Assembly: GCA_002344005.1 (NCBI GenBank) | Contig: DDTD01000008.1 | Location: 10,963-74,962, forward strand | Reading direction: 5' to 3' | Origin: Ignavibacteria bacterium UBA2373 | Lineage (GTDB): Bacteria > Bacteroidota > Ignavibacteria > Kapaibacteriales > UBA961 | DNA: 64,000 nt | Part shown: positions 16,839 to 25,562 of the stretch, in pieces | Numbering within the stretch: the first letter of the stretch is position 1 | How the letters are laid out: each line of letters begins with the position of its first letter | Notes under the pieces: generated by a model | The model's database searches: none | The model's input: the letters and a program-made list of their open reading frames with translations, nothing else | What the model was told of the DNA's origin: nothing | Made by a program: the position numbers and the translations under genes

Positions 16839-17789
16839 TTAGCGTAATTTAGGTTCATTATCATGGGTCATTTCTTCATCGCCGCCGCCAAATTGGAAAA
16901 TATATCCGAAACCAATATTCAACATTGTTGATTGTCCGAAATTGCGACCTGCAACCACTTGAGAAGCATTCGCCATAATGGAAACCATACCGATATTATA
17001 ACGACCATAGAGACCAATGGTGGATGATTGCATCATTACCGTAGGAGTAGGCATGGAATTATAACGAATATCATCACCGCTTACGCATGTAAATCTGTCG
17101 AAATACGCATCTACCTGATAATCGGAAGTAATATGCCCTAAGCGCAACGTAAAATCCGCTGCATTCGGGATAGGGATAGAGTTTGTGTTATATAAGCGAC
17201 CATTATAAAAATAGGACTCTTCATCAATGTCACTTTCACCGCGCACAGTGTATCCGGCTTGGAAAGTTCCATACCAACCATCGTTAGTGGTAAAGTCTGC
17301 CACCGCACGTAAGGAACCCGACCATGTTCCCATACCAATACTGGCGGGCAATTGGTTCACCACATAATTATGAGTGGGGATTGAACCGCCTACTGTACCA
17401 AAGAAAGCAAGTGTTCCTAAACTTGTTTCGGTTGTATATGCATTATATTTCAACCACAAAGAAACATCTTGAAATCCTTGATAACCGCTTAAGTAGCTAT
17501 CGGAGAACCCTGTAGTGACATAGGGCAAAGAATAAATCACATTCAAATCATCAGTTAGTCCGTATGCACCCATAAGGGTAAGGATATGCGAGCGAAATGT
17601 ACCCAGATTTGAGTTAGAACGTTTCACATCGGATTCCCAATATTGGGACCATGAGTTCTGTGAGTAGCTCAGCACTTGACAGAAGCTGTTTTTTGACATC
17701 ATAAGACCGTCACCCGGAGTTTCTGCACGTAGTGAATGTGAGAATATACCGGCACTGATCATTGACAATAGCAATAATCGTTTCATCAT
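16839..17789 (-). CDS. Outer-membrane beta-barrel protein (MetA-like/transporter family)
   Basis: A 316-residue protein with a signal peptide (about 1-22, cleaved near SLRAE). The body consists of alternating amphipathic strands with aromatic residues, such as YNLDVIYSLPYVTTGF-like, VADFTTNDGWYGTFQAGYTVRG and FTLRLGHITSDYQVDAYFDRF, and ends with a strand TMLNIGFGYIFQFG. This is the pattern of Gram-negative barrels of the phenol-degradation MetA-like group. It is the first gene of an operon with the haloperoxidase-like lipoprotein. A TATCTTTG element at 17825-17832 is its likely -7 box. Confidence 0.7.
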   Translation of the reverse strand: MMKRLLLLSMISAGIFSHSLRAETPGDGLMMSKNSFCQVLSYSQNSWSQYWESDVKRSNSNLGTFRSHILTLMGAYGLTDDLNVIYSLPYVTTGFSDSYLSGYQGFQDVSLWLKYNAYTTETSLGTLAFFGTVGGSIPTHNYVVNQLPASIGMGTWSGSLRAVADFTTNDGWYGTFQAGYTVRGESDIDEESYFYNGRLYNTNSIPIPNAADFTLRLGHITSDYQVDAYFDRFTCVSGDDIRYNSMPTPTVMMQSSTIGLYGRYNIGMVSIMANASQVVAGRNFGQSTMLNIGFGYIFQFGGGDEEMTHDNEPKLR

Positions 17790-17824
17790 ACATAAACCGA
17801 GAAAAATTTACAACAATATGGACA

Positions 17825-17832
17825 CAAAGATA
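17825..17832 (-). promoter_or_regulatory. Candidate -7 element of the barrel/haloperoxidase operon (TATCTTTG)
   Basis: On the minus strand TATCTTTG matches TAnnTTTG, 36 bases upstream of the start at 17789. The -33 region has no clear TTTG. Confidence 0.35.
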
Positions 17833-17852
17833 CGTATTATCATCAAGTTAGA

Positions 17853-18608
17853 TTATAAATTTGAAGGAACAAGCCCTAATTTAGCAATTGCACCATTTTT
17901 AAAATGTAACGTCACACCTACAAGTCCAAACTTATGATTAGCAACATAGACTATTTTTTCAACAATCGGATCATCCTTGGTTTCTTCCACTTTAAGCACT
18001 TTAATTTTCCAAAAGACAATATCATAATCATCTGTTGTGGATTTATAGACAACTTGGCGAGTGATCTTTACATTATCATTATCCGTAAATTCATATTTAT
18101 CCCCCACAATAGCAGAATATTTCACCAATGTAAAGGGTTTGGACAAATCTCCGCCACTATACATAAAATCCTGTATTCCCTCAGATGTGACTCTTGATTT
18201 TACATTGACCGTTAGATTCATAAATTTTCGGTCGGCAGTATCAAGACTTACACCGAATTTCTTGAGATAGGTATTGAGGATGGTAAATTTTTGGTCTCTG
18301 TTTAAAGTGTGAGTACCAATAAGTGTATCAAGTGATTTCGCGGATGTACTATCAAAGGTAAACTTGGCAAATGTCGTAACAATACCGTTATCATTTTTGG
18401 TCACAATGACGGAGTCTTTGACATTTTCGATATATGTCTCATTAAAGTAAAGATAACACGATGTCTTATCACCAACATCCGTAAAATCAACATTAGGGTT
18501 ACCTCCAAAATCATTGGGATTAGGAGTGTTCGGGGTAGTCGAATCGCTGCATGACGAAAGAGAAAAAAGAAATGCAGCAAGAATAACCGAATAGAACATA
18601 GCTTTCAT
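17853..18608 (-). CDS. Lipoprotein of unknown function
   Basis: A 251-residue protein with a lipoprotein signal and a lipobox ending in SLSSC (Cys at about 20), followed by a Ser/Thr/Asn/Pro-rich spacer (SDSTTPNTPNPNDFGG). The remainder is a mixture of beta strands and charged residues with no recognised domain. It is exported and lipid-anchored by prediction. It has its own promoter (-7 box at 18702-18709) located inside the stem-loop that ends the ribosomal operon. Confidence 0.7.
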   Translation of the reverse strand: MKAMFYSVILAAFLFSLSSCSDSTTPNTPNPNDFGGNPNVDFTDVGDKTSCYLYFNETYIENVKDSVIVTKNDNGIVTTFAKFTFDSTSAKSLDTLIGTHTLNRDQKFTILNTYLKKFGVSLDTADRKFMNLTVNVKSRVTSEGIQDFMYSGGDLSKPFTLVKYSAIVGDKYEFTDNDNVKITRQVVYKSTTDDYDIVFWKIKVLKVEETKDDPIVEKIVYVANHKFGLVGVTLHFKNGAIAKLGLVPSNL

Positions 18609-18623
18609 ACATCACCTCATAAC

Positions 18624-18754
18624 AAAAAAAAATCTGCTTAATTATTAATTCTTTTGAATCATAATAGTTATAACAGTTGTTTTTCAACATCGTTACACAC
18701 GCAAAATTACGTGTTTTGTGTACTATGAAACTAAAATAATAATTAAGCAGATTT
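18624..18754 (-). terminator. Long-loop inverted repeat ending the rplQ transcript
   Basis: A perfect 18-bp inverted repeat has arms at 18630-18647 and 18737-18754 (core AATCTGCTTAATTATT and its complement), separated by 89 bases. Read on the minus strand from rplQ, the second arm ends in CAGA followed by nine T (18632-18624), as in an intrinsic terminator. The 5' arm begins only 17 bases after the rplQ stop. The promoter of the next gene lies inside the loop, so a transcript starting there lacks the first arm. Confidence 0.55.
18702..18709 (-). promoter_or_regulatory. Candidate -7 element of the lipoprotein gene (TAATTTTG)
   Basis: TAATTTTG on the minus strand fits TAnnTTTG, about 95 bases upstream of the lipoprotein start and inside the loop of the rplQ terminator. 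A TTTC lies 17 bases upstream in place of the -33 TTTG. Confidence 0.4.
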
Positions 18755-18771
18755 ATAAATCTACTATGGGA

Positions 18772-19461
18772 TTATGCTTTATTTTCTTCTTCGTTATTCT
18801 GTGATGCCTCATCATTTGATGATTGGGCTGATTCACCGGCATCAGCATTATCTTGCTGTTCTGCGACTTCTGAAGATACTTCAACATCTGAAGATTCGGC
18901 AACTACTTGCTCATTCACTTCTTCTGTGACAGCTACAACTTCTTCCACGACCGGAGCAGCTTGCTCTAATGGCGGAGAAACAACTTGAACGGGTTTAGCA
19001 ACTACAGTTGAAGTAGATTTTTTACGACGAGCGCGTGATGCTACACCATCTTGTGGTTTTGAATAATCAACAAATTCGATAATAGCAACATTACCGCCAT
19101 CGCCACGACGCTGTCCAAGTTTGGTTATTCGCAAATATCCACCATTGCGATTAACAATGACCGGAGCAATTTCAGTGAATAAATGCTCAAGTGTTTTTTT
19201 CTGAGTAATAAAACGAGCAACTTGGCGACGATTATGTATATCAACCGTCTGACCCGTAGGAAGATTACCCTGCTGTTCATTTAAAAGTGCATTTTTTGCT
19301 CGAGTAATGAGTTGTTCTGCAAAAGGACGCAATTCTTTAGCTTTCGCTTCAGTTGTCTTGATACGTTTATGCTCAAATAAAGACATTGCCATATTGTTAA
19401 GCAATGCTTTTCTGTGACTGGCAGTACGTTTTAGCTTTCGACCGGATTTAAGATGTCTCAT
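18772..19461 (-). CDS. rplQ: 50S ribosomal protein L17 with long acidic C-terminal extension
   Basis: A 229-residue L17. The core (about 1-130) begins MRHLKSGRKLKRTASHRKAL and ends in GQRRGDGGNVAIIEFVDYSK, the normal bacterial form of about 120 residues. An extra 100 residues follow: a basic patch (ASRARRKKS) and then a low-complexity tail rich in Glu, Val, Ser and Ala. Extensions on L17 occur in Bacteroidota, and this one is long. L17 is a 50S assembly protein near the exit tunnel. It is the last gene of the alpha operon, 33 bases after rpoA. Confidence 0.95.
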   Translation of the reverse strand: MRHLKSGRKLKRTASHRKALLNNMAMSLFEHKRIKTTEAKAKELRPFAEQLITRAKNALLNEQQGNLPTGQTVDIHNRRQVARFITQKKTLEHLFTEIAPVIVNRNGGYLRITKLGQRRGDGGNVAIIEFVDYSKPQDGVASRARRKKSTSTVVAKPVQVVSPPLEQAAPVVEEVVAVTEEVNEQVVAESSDVEVSSEVAEQQDNADAGESAQSSNDEASQNNEEENKA

Positions 19462-19494
19462 AATTACAATTCAAACGTTATATATTCAATCCGC

Positions 19495-20514
19495 TTAGCC
19501 TGCGGTGGATTCTTCAGTTAACTCTTGTCTATAGTCTTCAATATTCATTCCGAATTGAAGTCCGTTTTCTTTTACGATATCAGCCATTTCATTCAAAGAT
19601 TTACGTCCGAAATTTCTAAATTTCAATAAATCTTGTTCAGTAAGCTGTACCAACTCTGCTAAAGTACCTATGTTCGCCGCCTTTAGACAGTTGTGAGCGC
19701 GTACCGAAAGTTCTAATTCCTCAACCGGTTGGAAAAGGATACGTCTGATGCGATTTCTTTCTTGAATACGAGCTTCTTCTTCGGGGGTTAATTCTCTTTT
19801 TTCATCAATAACAACTTTACTCGGCTTGAAGTGACCAAACATTGCGAGATGTTCTTGAAGGATTATGGCAGCATTTTCTACTGCCTCTTGCGGTGTGATT
19901 GTTCCGTCTGTATGAACATCAAGCGTTAATTGTTCATAATCTGTTTTTTGCCCCACACGAAAAGGTTGGATTGTATAAACAACGTTTTTAATTGGTGTGT
20001 GGATAGCATCAATTGCCATCATACCAACAGGAAAATCAGCTGTATTCTGTTCTTCTGCGGGTACATAACCACGACCTTTACCGAGTCGTAATTCGACATC
20101 AAATTCAGCATCATCTGCAAGTGAAGCAATATGATGATTGAGGTTGAGAACTTCTATTTCGGGGGAAGCATCTTGTATATCTTGAGCAGTCCAAGCACCA
20201 CTGCCTTTAATTTTAAAGGAAACGGTCGGAGCATTTGTACTCAAGATTTTGAAACGCACTTCTTTGAGATTCAAAATTATTTCGGTCATATCTTCGATAA
20301 CACCGGGAATTGTTTGAAACTCATGAAAAACGCCTGAAATACTCAACCCTATAATCGCCGCACCGGGCGTAGATGACAAAAGCACACGCCTTAAGGCATT
20401 GCCTATTGTAACCCCATAACCCTCTTCAAGCGGTTGCATGATAAATTTTGCACTACTTTGTTCGGAGGAATTTTCGATTGTCACACCTTCCGGCATTTGC
20501 AATGCTGCAATCAT
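19495..20514 (-). CDS. rpoA: RNA polymerase subunit alpha
   Basis: A 339-residue alpha subunit. The N-terminal assembly domain spans about 1-235, with the dimer/beta-contact region (EGYGVTIGNALRRVLLSS). The C-terminal domain (about 250-330) holds the DNA- and activator-binding helices (SVRAHNCLKAANIGTLAELVQ, LLKFRNFGRKSLNEM). Both are needed for core assembly and upstream element recognition. The length is normal. The gene lies directly after rpsK with no rpsD between, separated by 107 bases that contain a hairpin at 20552-20574. Confidence 0.97.
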   Translation of the reverse strand: MIAALQMPEGVTIENSSEQSSAKFIMQPLEEGYGVTIGNALRRVLLSSTPGAAIIGLSISGVFHEFQTIPGVIEDMTEIILNLKEVRFKILSTNAPTVSFKIKGSGAWTAQDIQDASPEIEVLNLNHHIASLADDAEFDVELRLGKGRGYVPAEEQNTADFPVGMMAIDAIHTPIKNVVYTIQPFRVGQKTDYEQLTLDVHTDGTITPQEAVENAAIILQEHLAMFGHFKPSKVVIDEKRELTPEEEARIQERNRIRRILFQPVEELELSVRAHNCLKAANIGTLAELVQLTEQDLLKFRNFGRKSLNEMADIVKENGLQFGMNIEDYRQELTEESTAG

Positions 20515-20551
20515 ACTGTTCTTTCTTTTTTTCGTTACTAAAATAGTTAGA

Positions 20552-20574
20552 AATAATACTTACAAAGTATTATT
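20552..20574 (-). other. Hairpin between rpsK and rpoA
   Basis: Arms AATAATACTT (20552-20561) and AAGTATTATT (20565-20574) form a perfect 10-bp stem with a 3-base loop. It lies where rpsD usually stands. It could be an RNA processing or regulatory element; no T-run follows. Confidence 0.4.
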
Positions 20575-20621
20575 ATTAACAAACATTTGAGAGATATTAG
20601 CGGGTCGTAGCAAAACTATTC

Positions 20622-21008
20622 TTAGACACGACGTCTTTTTGGCGGACGGCAACCATTGTGAGGAAGAGGTGTACGATCAATAATACTTAAAACCTCTAGA
20701 CCTGCACTGGATAATGCACGCACCGCAGCTTCTCTACCGCTTCCGGGACCTTTTACTACAACTTCTAATTTGCGAAGCCCCATATCGTAAGCTTCTTTTG
20801 CACAACGCTCGGCAGATACTTGAGAAGCATAGGGAGTATTTTTCTTAGAACCACGGAAACCATTTCGTCCGGCACTTGACCAGCACAAAGCGTTACCATA
20901 GGTGTCAGTAATAGTTACCAACACATTATTAAATGTTGCTTTGATAAAAGCGCGACCATGAACATCGGCAACAACTTTTTTCTTAACCCGTTTTTTTATA
21001 GCAGCCAT
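20622..21008 (-). CDS. rpsK: 30S ribosomal protein S11
   Basis: A 128-residue S11 with [44 protein letters not shown] and the terminal [12 protein letters not shown] motif. It sits in the platform of the 30S subunit next to the E-site mRNA. It is 138 bases downstream of rpsM, an unusually wide gap inside this operon that contains a hairpin. Confidence 0.98.
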   Translation of the reverse strand: MAAIKKRVKKKVVADVHGRAFIKATFNNVLVTITDTYGNALCWSSAGRNGFRGSKKNTPYASQVSAERCAKEAYDMGLRKLEVVVKGPGSGREAAVRALSSAGLEVLSIIDRTPLPHNGCRPPKRRRV

Positions 21009-21070
21009 CGGCTCATTCGTGTAATTGAGTTAAACTGTAATTTCTTAATTATAAATTCTACTTTGTGAAG

Positions 21071-21096
21071 GCATGATAATTTTTGCTATATCATGC
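21071..21096 (-). other. Hairpin between rpsM and rpsK
   Basis: GCATGATA (21071-21078) and TATCATGC (21089-21096) form a perfect 8-bp stem with a 10-base loop, inside the 138-bp rpsM-rpsK gap. Ribosomal operons often carry r-protein leader structures at such gaps, but no known leader was recognised. Confidence 0.35.
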
Positions 21097-21146
21097 GGCA
21101 ACTTTGTGACTTTGGTAAAAATAGTAAGCCACAGAAGATTCAAAGA

Positions 21147-21524
21147 TTATTTCTTTACCGCTTTCTTTTTTCCGGCTACTGTCTTACGACGACCTTTACG
21201 AGTACGTGAATTCGTTCGTGTACGCTGACCACGAACAGGCAAACCACGACGATGACGTAAACCTCTATATGCACCGACATCCATCAAGCGTTTGATGTTT
21301 AATTGAATTTCGGAACGAAGTTGACCTTCTGTTTTATATTCTTGTATTATCTGACGCAAACGTGCAATCTCTTCATCTGTCCAAGTTGCAACACGCTTAC
21401 TCTCATCAATACCGGCTTTTACCAGAATTGCTTCCGAAGTTGTACGTCCAATACCAAAAATGTAAGTAAGACCAATTACCCCACGTTTATTTTTCGGTAA
21501 ATCTACACCTGCAATACGTGCCAT
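21147..21524 (-). CDS. rpsM: 30S ribosomal protein S13
   Basis: A 125-residue S13 with [29 protein letters not shown] at the start and [24 protein letters not shown] near the end. It forms part of the 30S head and the B1 bridge. It is 12 bases after rpmJ. Normal length and composition. Confidence 0.98.
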   Translation of the reverse strand: MARIAGVDLPKNKRGVIGLTYIFGIGRTTSEAILVKAGIDESKRVATWTDEEIARLRQIIQEYKTEGQLRSEIQLNIKRLMDVGAYRGLRHRRGLPVRGQRTRTNSRTRKGRRKTVAGKKKAVKK

Positions 21525-21536
21525 TCAGCTCTCCTC

Positions 21537-21653
21537 TTATCCCTGACGTTGTTTAAAACGTGGATTTTTTTTGTTGATGATGTAAACGCGCCCTTTACGA
21601 CGGACAATTTTATCATCCGGATTGCGCTTTTTTACTGATGCTTGTACTTTCAT
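21537..21653 (-). CDS. rpmJ: 50S ribosomal protein L36 (cysteine-free form)
   Basis: A 38-codon gene on the minus strand with ATG at 21653-21651 and TAA at 21539-21537. The product begins [20 protein letters not shown] and ends [10 protein letters not shown], the L36 signature. The zinc-binding cysteines of the C+ form (CxxC) are replaced by NPDD, as in Bacteroidota. L36 is a small 23S-binding protein. It lies between infA (56-base gap) and rpsM. Confidence 0.95.
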   Translation of the reverse strand: MKVQASVKKRNPDDKIVRRKGRVYIINKKNPRFKQRQG

Positions 21654-21709
21654 AAGAATATCTCTTTCTCTATCGAAATCTTGATTTTTTGGAACGATCT
21701 ATGAATAGA

Positions 21710-21928
21710 TTATTTGTAACGATAGACTATTCTACCTTTTGATAAATCATAAGGCGAAAGTTCTACTGTTACTTTATCGCCTTGAAGAATCTTGATGAAA
21801 TTCATCCTCATTTTGCCGGAAATATGGGCAAGAACTTTATGATCATTGTCCAATTTAACAATGAATTGCGTATTTGGTAATGTTTCATCAATAACACCAT
21901 CAACGCGTATAAGGTCTTGCTTTGGCAT
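21710..21928 (-). CDS. infA: Translation initiation factor IF-1
   Basis: A 72-residue OB-fold protein, [20 protein letters not shown] at the start and [13 protein letters not shown] at the end, of exact family length. It binds the 30S A site during initiation. It follows secY directly (36-base gap), so the usual map gene is missing here, and precedes rpmJ. Confidence 0.97.
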   Translation of the reverse strand: MPKQDLIRVDGVIDETLPNTQFIVKLDNDHKVLAHISGKMRMNFIKILQGDKVTVELSPYDLSKGRIVYRYK

Positions 21929-21964
21929 ATAAAAGGATCCTAATGTTGAACAAATATACTATTA

Positions 21965-23305
21965 TTATACCCCGCCAACACCAAGTGTGGCACGTCCGCG
22001 AATTTTTCCACTTTTCATGAAACCATCATAATGACGCATGAGCAAGTACGATTCAATTTGTTGTAATGAATCTAATGCAACTCCAACAACAATCAAAAGA
22101 CTTGTACCACCAAAAAATGATGCAAACATGGGTGGAACTTGAAGTGCATTTGAAACGAAAGTCGGTAATATTGCAATTAATGCTAAAAATATTGAGCCGG
22201 GTAAAGTAATTTTTGTCAATATATTTTCTATGTAATCAGCAGTTGCTTTGCCGGGACGAACACCCGGAATAAAGCCCCCATTCTTTTTCATATTTTCTGC
22301 TGTGTCTTTAGGATTAAAAATAATAGCAGTATAGAAATATGTAAAAAAGATTATTATTGCGGCATACACTATAGCATACACGAATGAAGTTTCGCTAAAC
22401 ATCTGAGAGAGGTAGATGACTGCCGTGCTCTCAGGTGCAAATGATAAAAGTGTATTCGGAATAAACATCAAAGATTGAGCAAAGATAATAGGCATTACAC
22501 CTGCTGTATTAACTCTTAGAGGTATATACTGTGTTTGGCCGCCATATTGTTTGTTACCAACAACCCTTTTTGCATATTGAACAGGTATTCTGCGTGCCCC
22601 TTGTGTAATAAGCACAACAGCACTAATCACAGCGAGTAATGCACCAAACATAAAGATATCTATTAACCAGCGATTACCACCATTTGCAATAACAAGATTG
22701 AACTCTTGACTTACAGCTGCAGGCAAACGTGCAATAATACCAATAAAAATAATCAATGAAATACCATTTCCTATTCCGCGCTCAGTAATCTGTTCTCCTA
22801 ACCACATAAGAAAAATCGTACCTGAGGTTAAGAGAATAACAGCAGATATATAAAAACCTATTCCGCCTTCTGCAATTGCACCTTGAGAACGATTTGCCAT
22901 ACTTATAGCCATACCCCAAGCCTGCAATGCAGCAATAGGTACAGTAGCTAAGCGTGTCCATTGGTTAAGTTTACGTCTGCCTTCTTCACCTTCACGCTGC
23001 ATCTTTTGTATTTGAGGCATTACAATTCCAGCAAGCTGAAAGATAATGCTTGCGGAAATATACGGCATGATTCCCAATGCAAAAATTGCTGCATTGGAGA
23101 ATGCCCCTCCTACAAACATATCATATAAACCAAAAAGCGTATTTGCATCAGTGCTGCCCGATTGCATAGCAGCAACATTTACTCCGGGCAAAGTAATATA
23201 TGCACCGATTCTTACACCAATAAGTACCAGAATCGTAAAGATAATTCGAGTACGTAATTCTTCAATTTTGAAGATATGCTGGAAGGTTTGAACAAGGTTA
23301 GCCAT
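21965..23305 (-). CDS. secY: Protein translocase subunit SecY
   Basis: A 446-residue protein with ten predicted membrane helices. Recognisable parts are the plug/TM2 region (MPYISASIIFQL), TM4-5 loops, GERGIGNGISLIIF-like (EQITERGIGNGISLIIFIG) and the C-terminal loop RGRATLGVGG. SecY is the channel of the Sec machinery for the exported proteins that are abundant in this window. The start codon overlaps the rplO stop by 8 bases, indicating translational coupling. Confidence 0.98.
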   Translation of the reverse strand: MANLVQTFQHIFKIEELRTRIIFTILVLIGVRIGAYITLPGVNVAAMQSGSTDANTLFGLYDMFVGGAFSNAAIFALGIMPYISASIIFQLAGIVMPQIQKMQREGEEGRRKLNQWTRLATVPIAALQAWGMAISMANRSQGAIAEGGIGFYISAVILLTSGTIFLMWLGEQITERGIGNGISLIIFIGIIARLPAAVSQEFNLVIANGGNRWLIDIFMFGALLAVISAVVLITQGARRIPVQYAKRVVGNKQYGGQTQYIPLRVNTAGVMPIIFAQSLMFIPNTLLSFAPESTAVIYLSQMFSETSFVYAIVYAAIIIFFTYFYTAIIFNPKDTAENMKKNGGFIPGVRPGKATADYIENILTKITLPGSIFLALIAILPTFVSNALQVPPMFASFFGGTSLLIVVGVALDSLQQIESYLLMRHYDGFMKSGKIRGRATLGVGGV

Positions 23306-23759
23306 TTGTCAATGCAGTGCCTCCAAGTGATTCAATCTTTGCTTTTGCCGAAGCTGAATAACTATCTGCTTGCACGTGCAAAACAGAAGTAATATCACCA
23401 TTGCCAAGAATTTTTACCGGTTGGATAGATGAACCAATAGCACCACTGGTACGCAAATTTTCGACAGTTACCGCTTGAGCTGGAATCCTCCCGGAATCAA
23501 CAAGCGTTTGTATTGTTGATAGGTTAACAACTTGGTACTCCACTCTGAATGGATTAGTAAATCCAAACTTAGGAAGGCGACGCACGAGAGGCATTTGACC
23601 GCCCTCGAAACCGCTTTTATTTTTATGCCCCGAACGTGATTGGTGTCCCTTATGTCCACGAGTAGAGGTTCCACCATGTCCCGAGCCGGGTCCACGGCCG
23701 ATACGCTTTGATTTTTTAACCGAACCGGCAGCTGCCGTAAGATTTCCGATATGCTTCAT
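23298..23759 (-). CDS. rplO: 50S ribosomal protein L15
   Basis: A 153-residue L15 with the basic Gly-rich N-terminus (KRIGRGPGSGHGGTSTRGHKG) and the GFEGGQMPLVRRLPKFGF block. It overlaps secY by 8 bases and follows rpmD by 17 bases. Usual length about 145-150. Confidence 0.97.
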   Translation of the reverse strand: MKHIGNLTAAAGSVKKSKRIGRGPGSGHGGTSTRGHKGHQSRSGHKNKSGFEGGQMPLVRRLPKFGFTNPFRVEYQVVNLSTIQTLVDSGRIPAQAVTVENLRTSGAIGSSIQPVKILGNGDITSVLHVQADSYSASAKAKIESLGGTALTNG

Positions 23760-23776
23760 AACCGTCTCTTATAATC

Positions 23777-23959
23777 TTAATTTTCTACTACGTTAACAAG
23801 ATGTGTAACAACCGCAATCATACCGCGTGTCTGCGCATTATCAGGCATCACAACCGAATGATTCGGACGACCAAGCCCCATAGCTTTTATTGTGCGTTTT
23901 TGGTTTTCTTTACACTTAATGATACTACGAGTTTGTGTTATTGTAAGTGTCTGTGCCAT
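23777..23959 (-). CDS. rpmD: 50S ribosomal protein L30
   Basis: A 60-residue L30 with ITQTRSIIKCKENQKRTIKAMGLGRPNHSV, the family signature. It is in the standard spc order between rpsE and rplO. Confidence 0.95.
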   Translation of the reverse strand: MAQTLTITQTRSIIKCKENQKRTIKAMGLGRPNHSVVMPDNAQTRGMIAVVTHLVNVVEN

Positions 23960-24016
23960 GATACGATTTCGTTCTGTTAATGTAATGTATGTACTAAATG
24001 TTTTTTTGATAATGTC

Positions 24017-24520
24017 TTAACCGTGCATTACTTTTGCAACACTCACACCACGACGATCTGCCACAGTATTAATGTCTTCAAGCATTGTTAATGCTTTAAT
24101 AGTTGCCTTAACTGTGTTATGAGGATTTGAAGATCCCATACTTTTCGTTAAAACATCTTGGACACCTGCAAGTTCAAGTACCGCACGAACTCCTCCGGCG
24201 GCGATGACACCTGTACCGGCGGTAGCAGGTTTTATAAGAATTTTTGCAGCTCCAAATTTTCCGACTACATCATGTGGGATAGTATTATCCTGTAAGCGTA
24301 CCTTGGTGACATTTTTCTTTGCCGCCTCTGTAGCTTTTTGGACAGCATCTACAACCTCACCGGCTTTGCCGAGACCGTAGCCCACATGCCCGTTGCCGTC
24401 GCCGACAACAACAATTGCTGAAAAATTAAAGCGGCGACCACCTTTTACTACTTTCGCCGTTCTGCCGACATGGACGAGTTTATCCTTAAGATCCAACTCT
24501 GATACTTTCGTTTTTGCCAC
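24017..24520 (-). CDS. rpsE: 30S ribosomal protein S5 (GTG start)
   Basis: A 167-residue S5 with [45 protein letters not shown] and [22 protein letters not shown]. It shapes decoding fidelity in the 30S. The start is GTG at 24520-24518, with GGAG upstream; no in-frame ATG precedes the conserved beginning. It is 34 bases after rplR. Confidence 0.97.
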   Translation of the reverse strand: MAKTKVSELDLKDKLVHVGRTAKVVKGGRRFNFSAIVVVGDGNGHVGYGLGKAGEVVDAVQKATEAAKKNVTKVRLQDNTIPHDVVGKFGAAKILIKPATAGTGVIAAGGVRAVLELAGVQDVLTKSMGSSNPHNTVKATIKALTMLEDINTVADRRGVSVAKVMHG

Positions 24521-24554
24521 GTAGATGTACTCCGTTTGAAGATGTTAGTGCTAA

Positions 24555-24923
24555 TTAAAATTGCAATCCGCCTTCGCGTGCACCATCTGCCAGTGCTTTT
24601 ACGCGACCATGATACATAAATCCGTTTCTGTCGAAAACAACAGATGTCACATTGGCAGACAATGCTCGCTGAGCTAAAATTTTACCTACCAAATGACTTC
24701 TCTCGGATTTTGTTTTGCCTTCCACTGATGTAACTACTTCTTTATCAGTTGATGAAGCAGCAGCAACCGTGTGTCCTTTAGTGTCATCAATGACCTGAGC
24801 ATAAATATGCCCAAGACTGCGATATACTGTAAGACGAAGACGCTCTTGTGTTCCGAACACTTTTTTACGAACACGTTGCTTTCTTCTAGCACGTTGTTTG
24901 ACTTTTAATTTCTGTACGCTCAT
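24555..24923 (-). CDS. rplR: 50S ribosomal protein L18
   Basis: A 122-residue L18 with [26 protein letters not shown] and the C-terminal [23 protein letters not shown]. It binds 5S rRNA with L5. Standard position between rplF and rpsE. Confidence 0.97.
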   Translation of the reverse strand: MSVQKLKVKQRARRKQRVRKKVFGTQERLRLTVYRSLGHIYAQVIDDTKGHTVAAASSTDKEVVTSVEGKTKSERSHLVGKILAQRALSANVTSVVFDRNGFMYHGRVKALADGAREGGLQF

Positions 24924-24992
24924 TGTTTGCTCTATAAAGAGGTTGAGAACTTCTTTTTCGTATTAAATTAATGTGTAAGAGTTTTGCAATTC

Positions 24993-25532
24993 TTACTTAC
25001 CTGCCGACTTTCCGGCTTTACGACGTATATATTCACCTGCATAACGAATACCTTTTCCTTTATATGGCTCGGGTTTGCGAAAACGTCTTACTCTTGAAGC
25101 AACTTCACCAACTAAATGTCTGTCAATACCTTTGACAATAATTTGAGTAGGTGCCGGAACTTCAAAAACTATCCCCGGTGGAGGTATAAATAATACGGGA
25201 TGAGAATATCCAATGGTCAATAATAAATTTGTTTTTCTCATTTCAGCACGATAACCAACACCTTCAATTTGAAGTTGTTTCTGGAAACCATTGGTAACGC
25301 CCTCTATAGCATTTGCTACCAATGCTCGTGTCATACCATGCAAGGCACGAACACTTTTTTCATCGCTACTACGAGAGAATGACAAAACATTATTTTCTAA
25401 TTGACAACTAATTTCGGAGGAAATACTTACTTGAAGTTCTCCCTTTGGTCCTTTAGCATTTACCTCGCCGTTGTTTATAGAAATTTGAACACCGGCTGGT
25501 ATTGTTATAATCTTTTTTCCGACCCTTGACAC
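24993..25532 (-). CDS. rplF: 50S ribosomal protein L6 (GTG start)
   Basis: A 179-residue L6 with two similar alpha-beta domains and the C-terminal KPEPYKGKGIRYAGEYIRRKAGK motif. The start is GTG at 25532-25530 with AAGGAG at good spacing, followed by SRVGKK. It lies 30 bases after rpsH. Confidence 0.97.
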   Translation of the reverse strand: MSRVGKKIITIPAGVQISINNGEVNAKGPKGELQVSISSEISCQLENNVLSFSRSSDEKSVRALHGMTRALVANAIEGVTNGFQKQLQIEGVGYRAEMRKTNLLLTIGYSHPVLFIPPPGIVFEVPAPTQIIVKGIDRHLVGEVASRVRRFRKPEPYKGKGIRYAGEYIRRKAGKSAGK

Positions 25533-25562
25533 TGTGTTATTCTCCTTGGATATAATCTGGTC

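Noticed and set aside
20515..20621. A truncated rpsD between rpsK and rpoA
   Set aside because: The 107-base gap was read in all frames and no S4-like sequence was seen.
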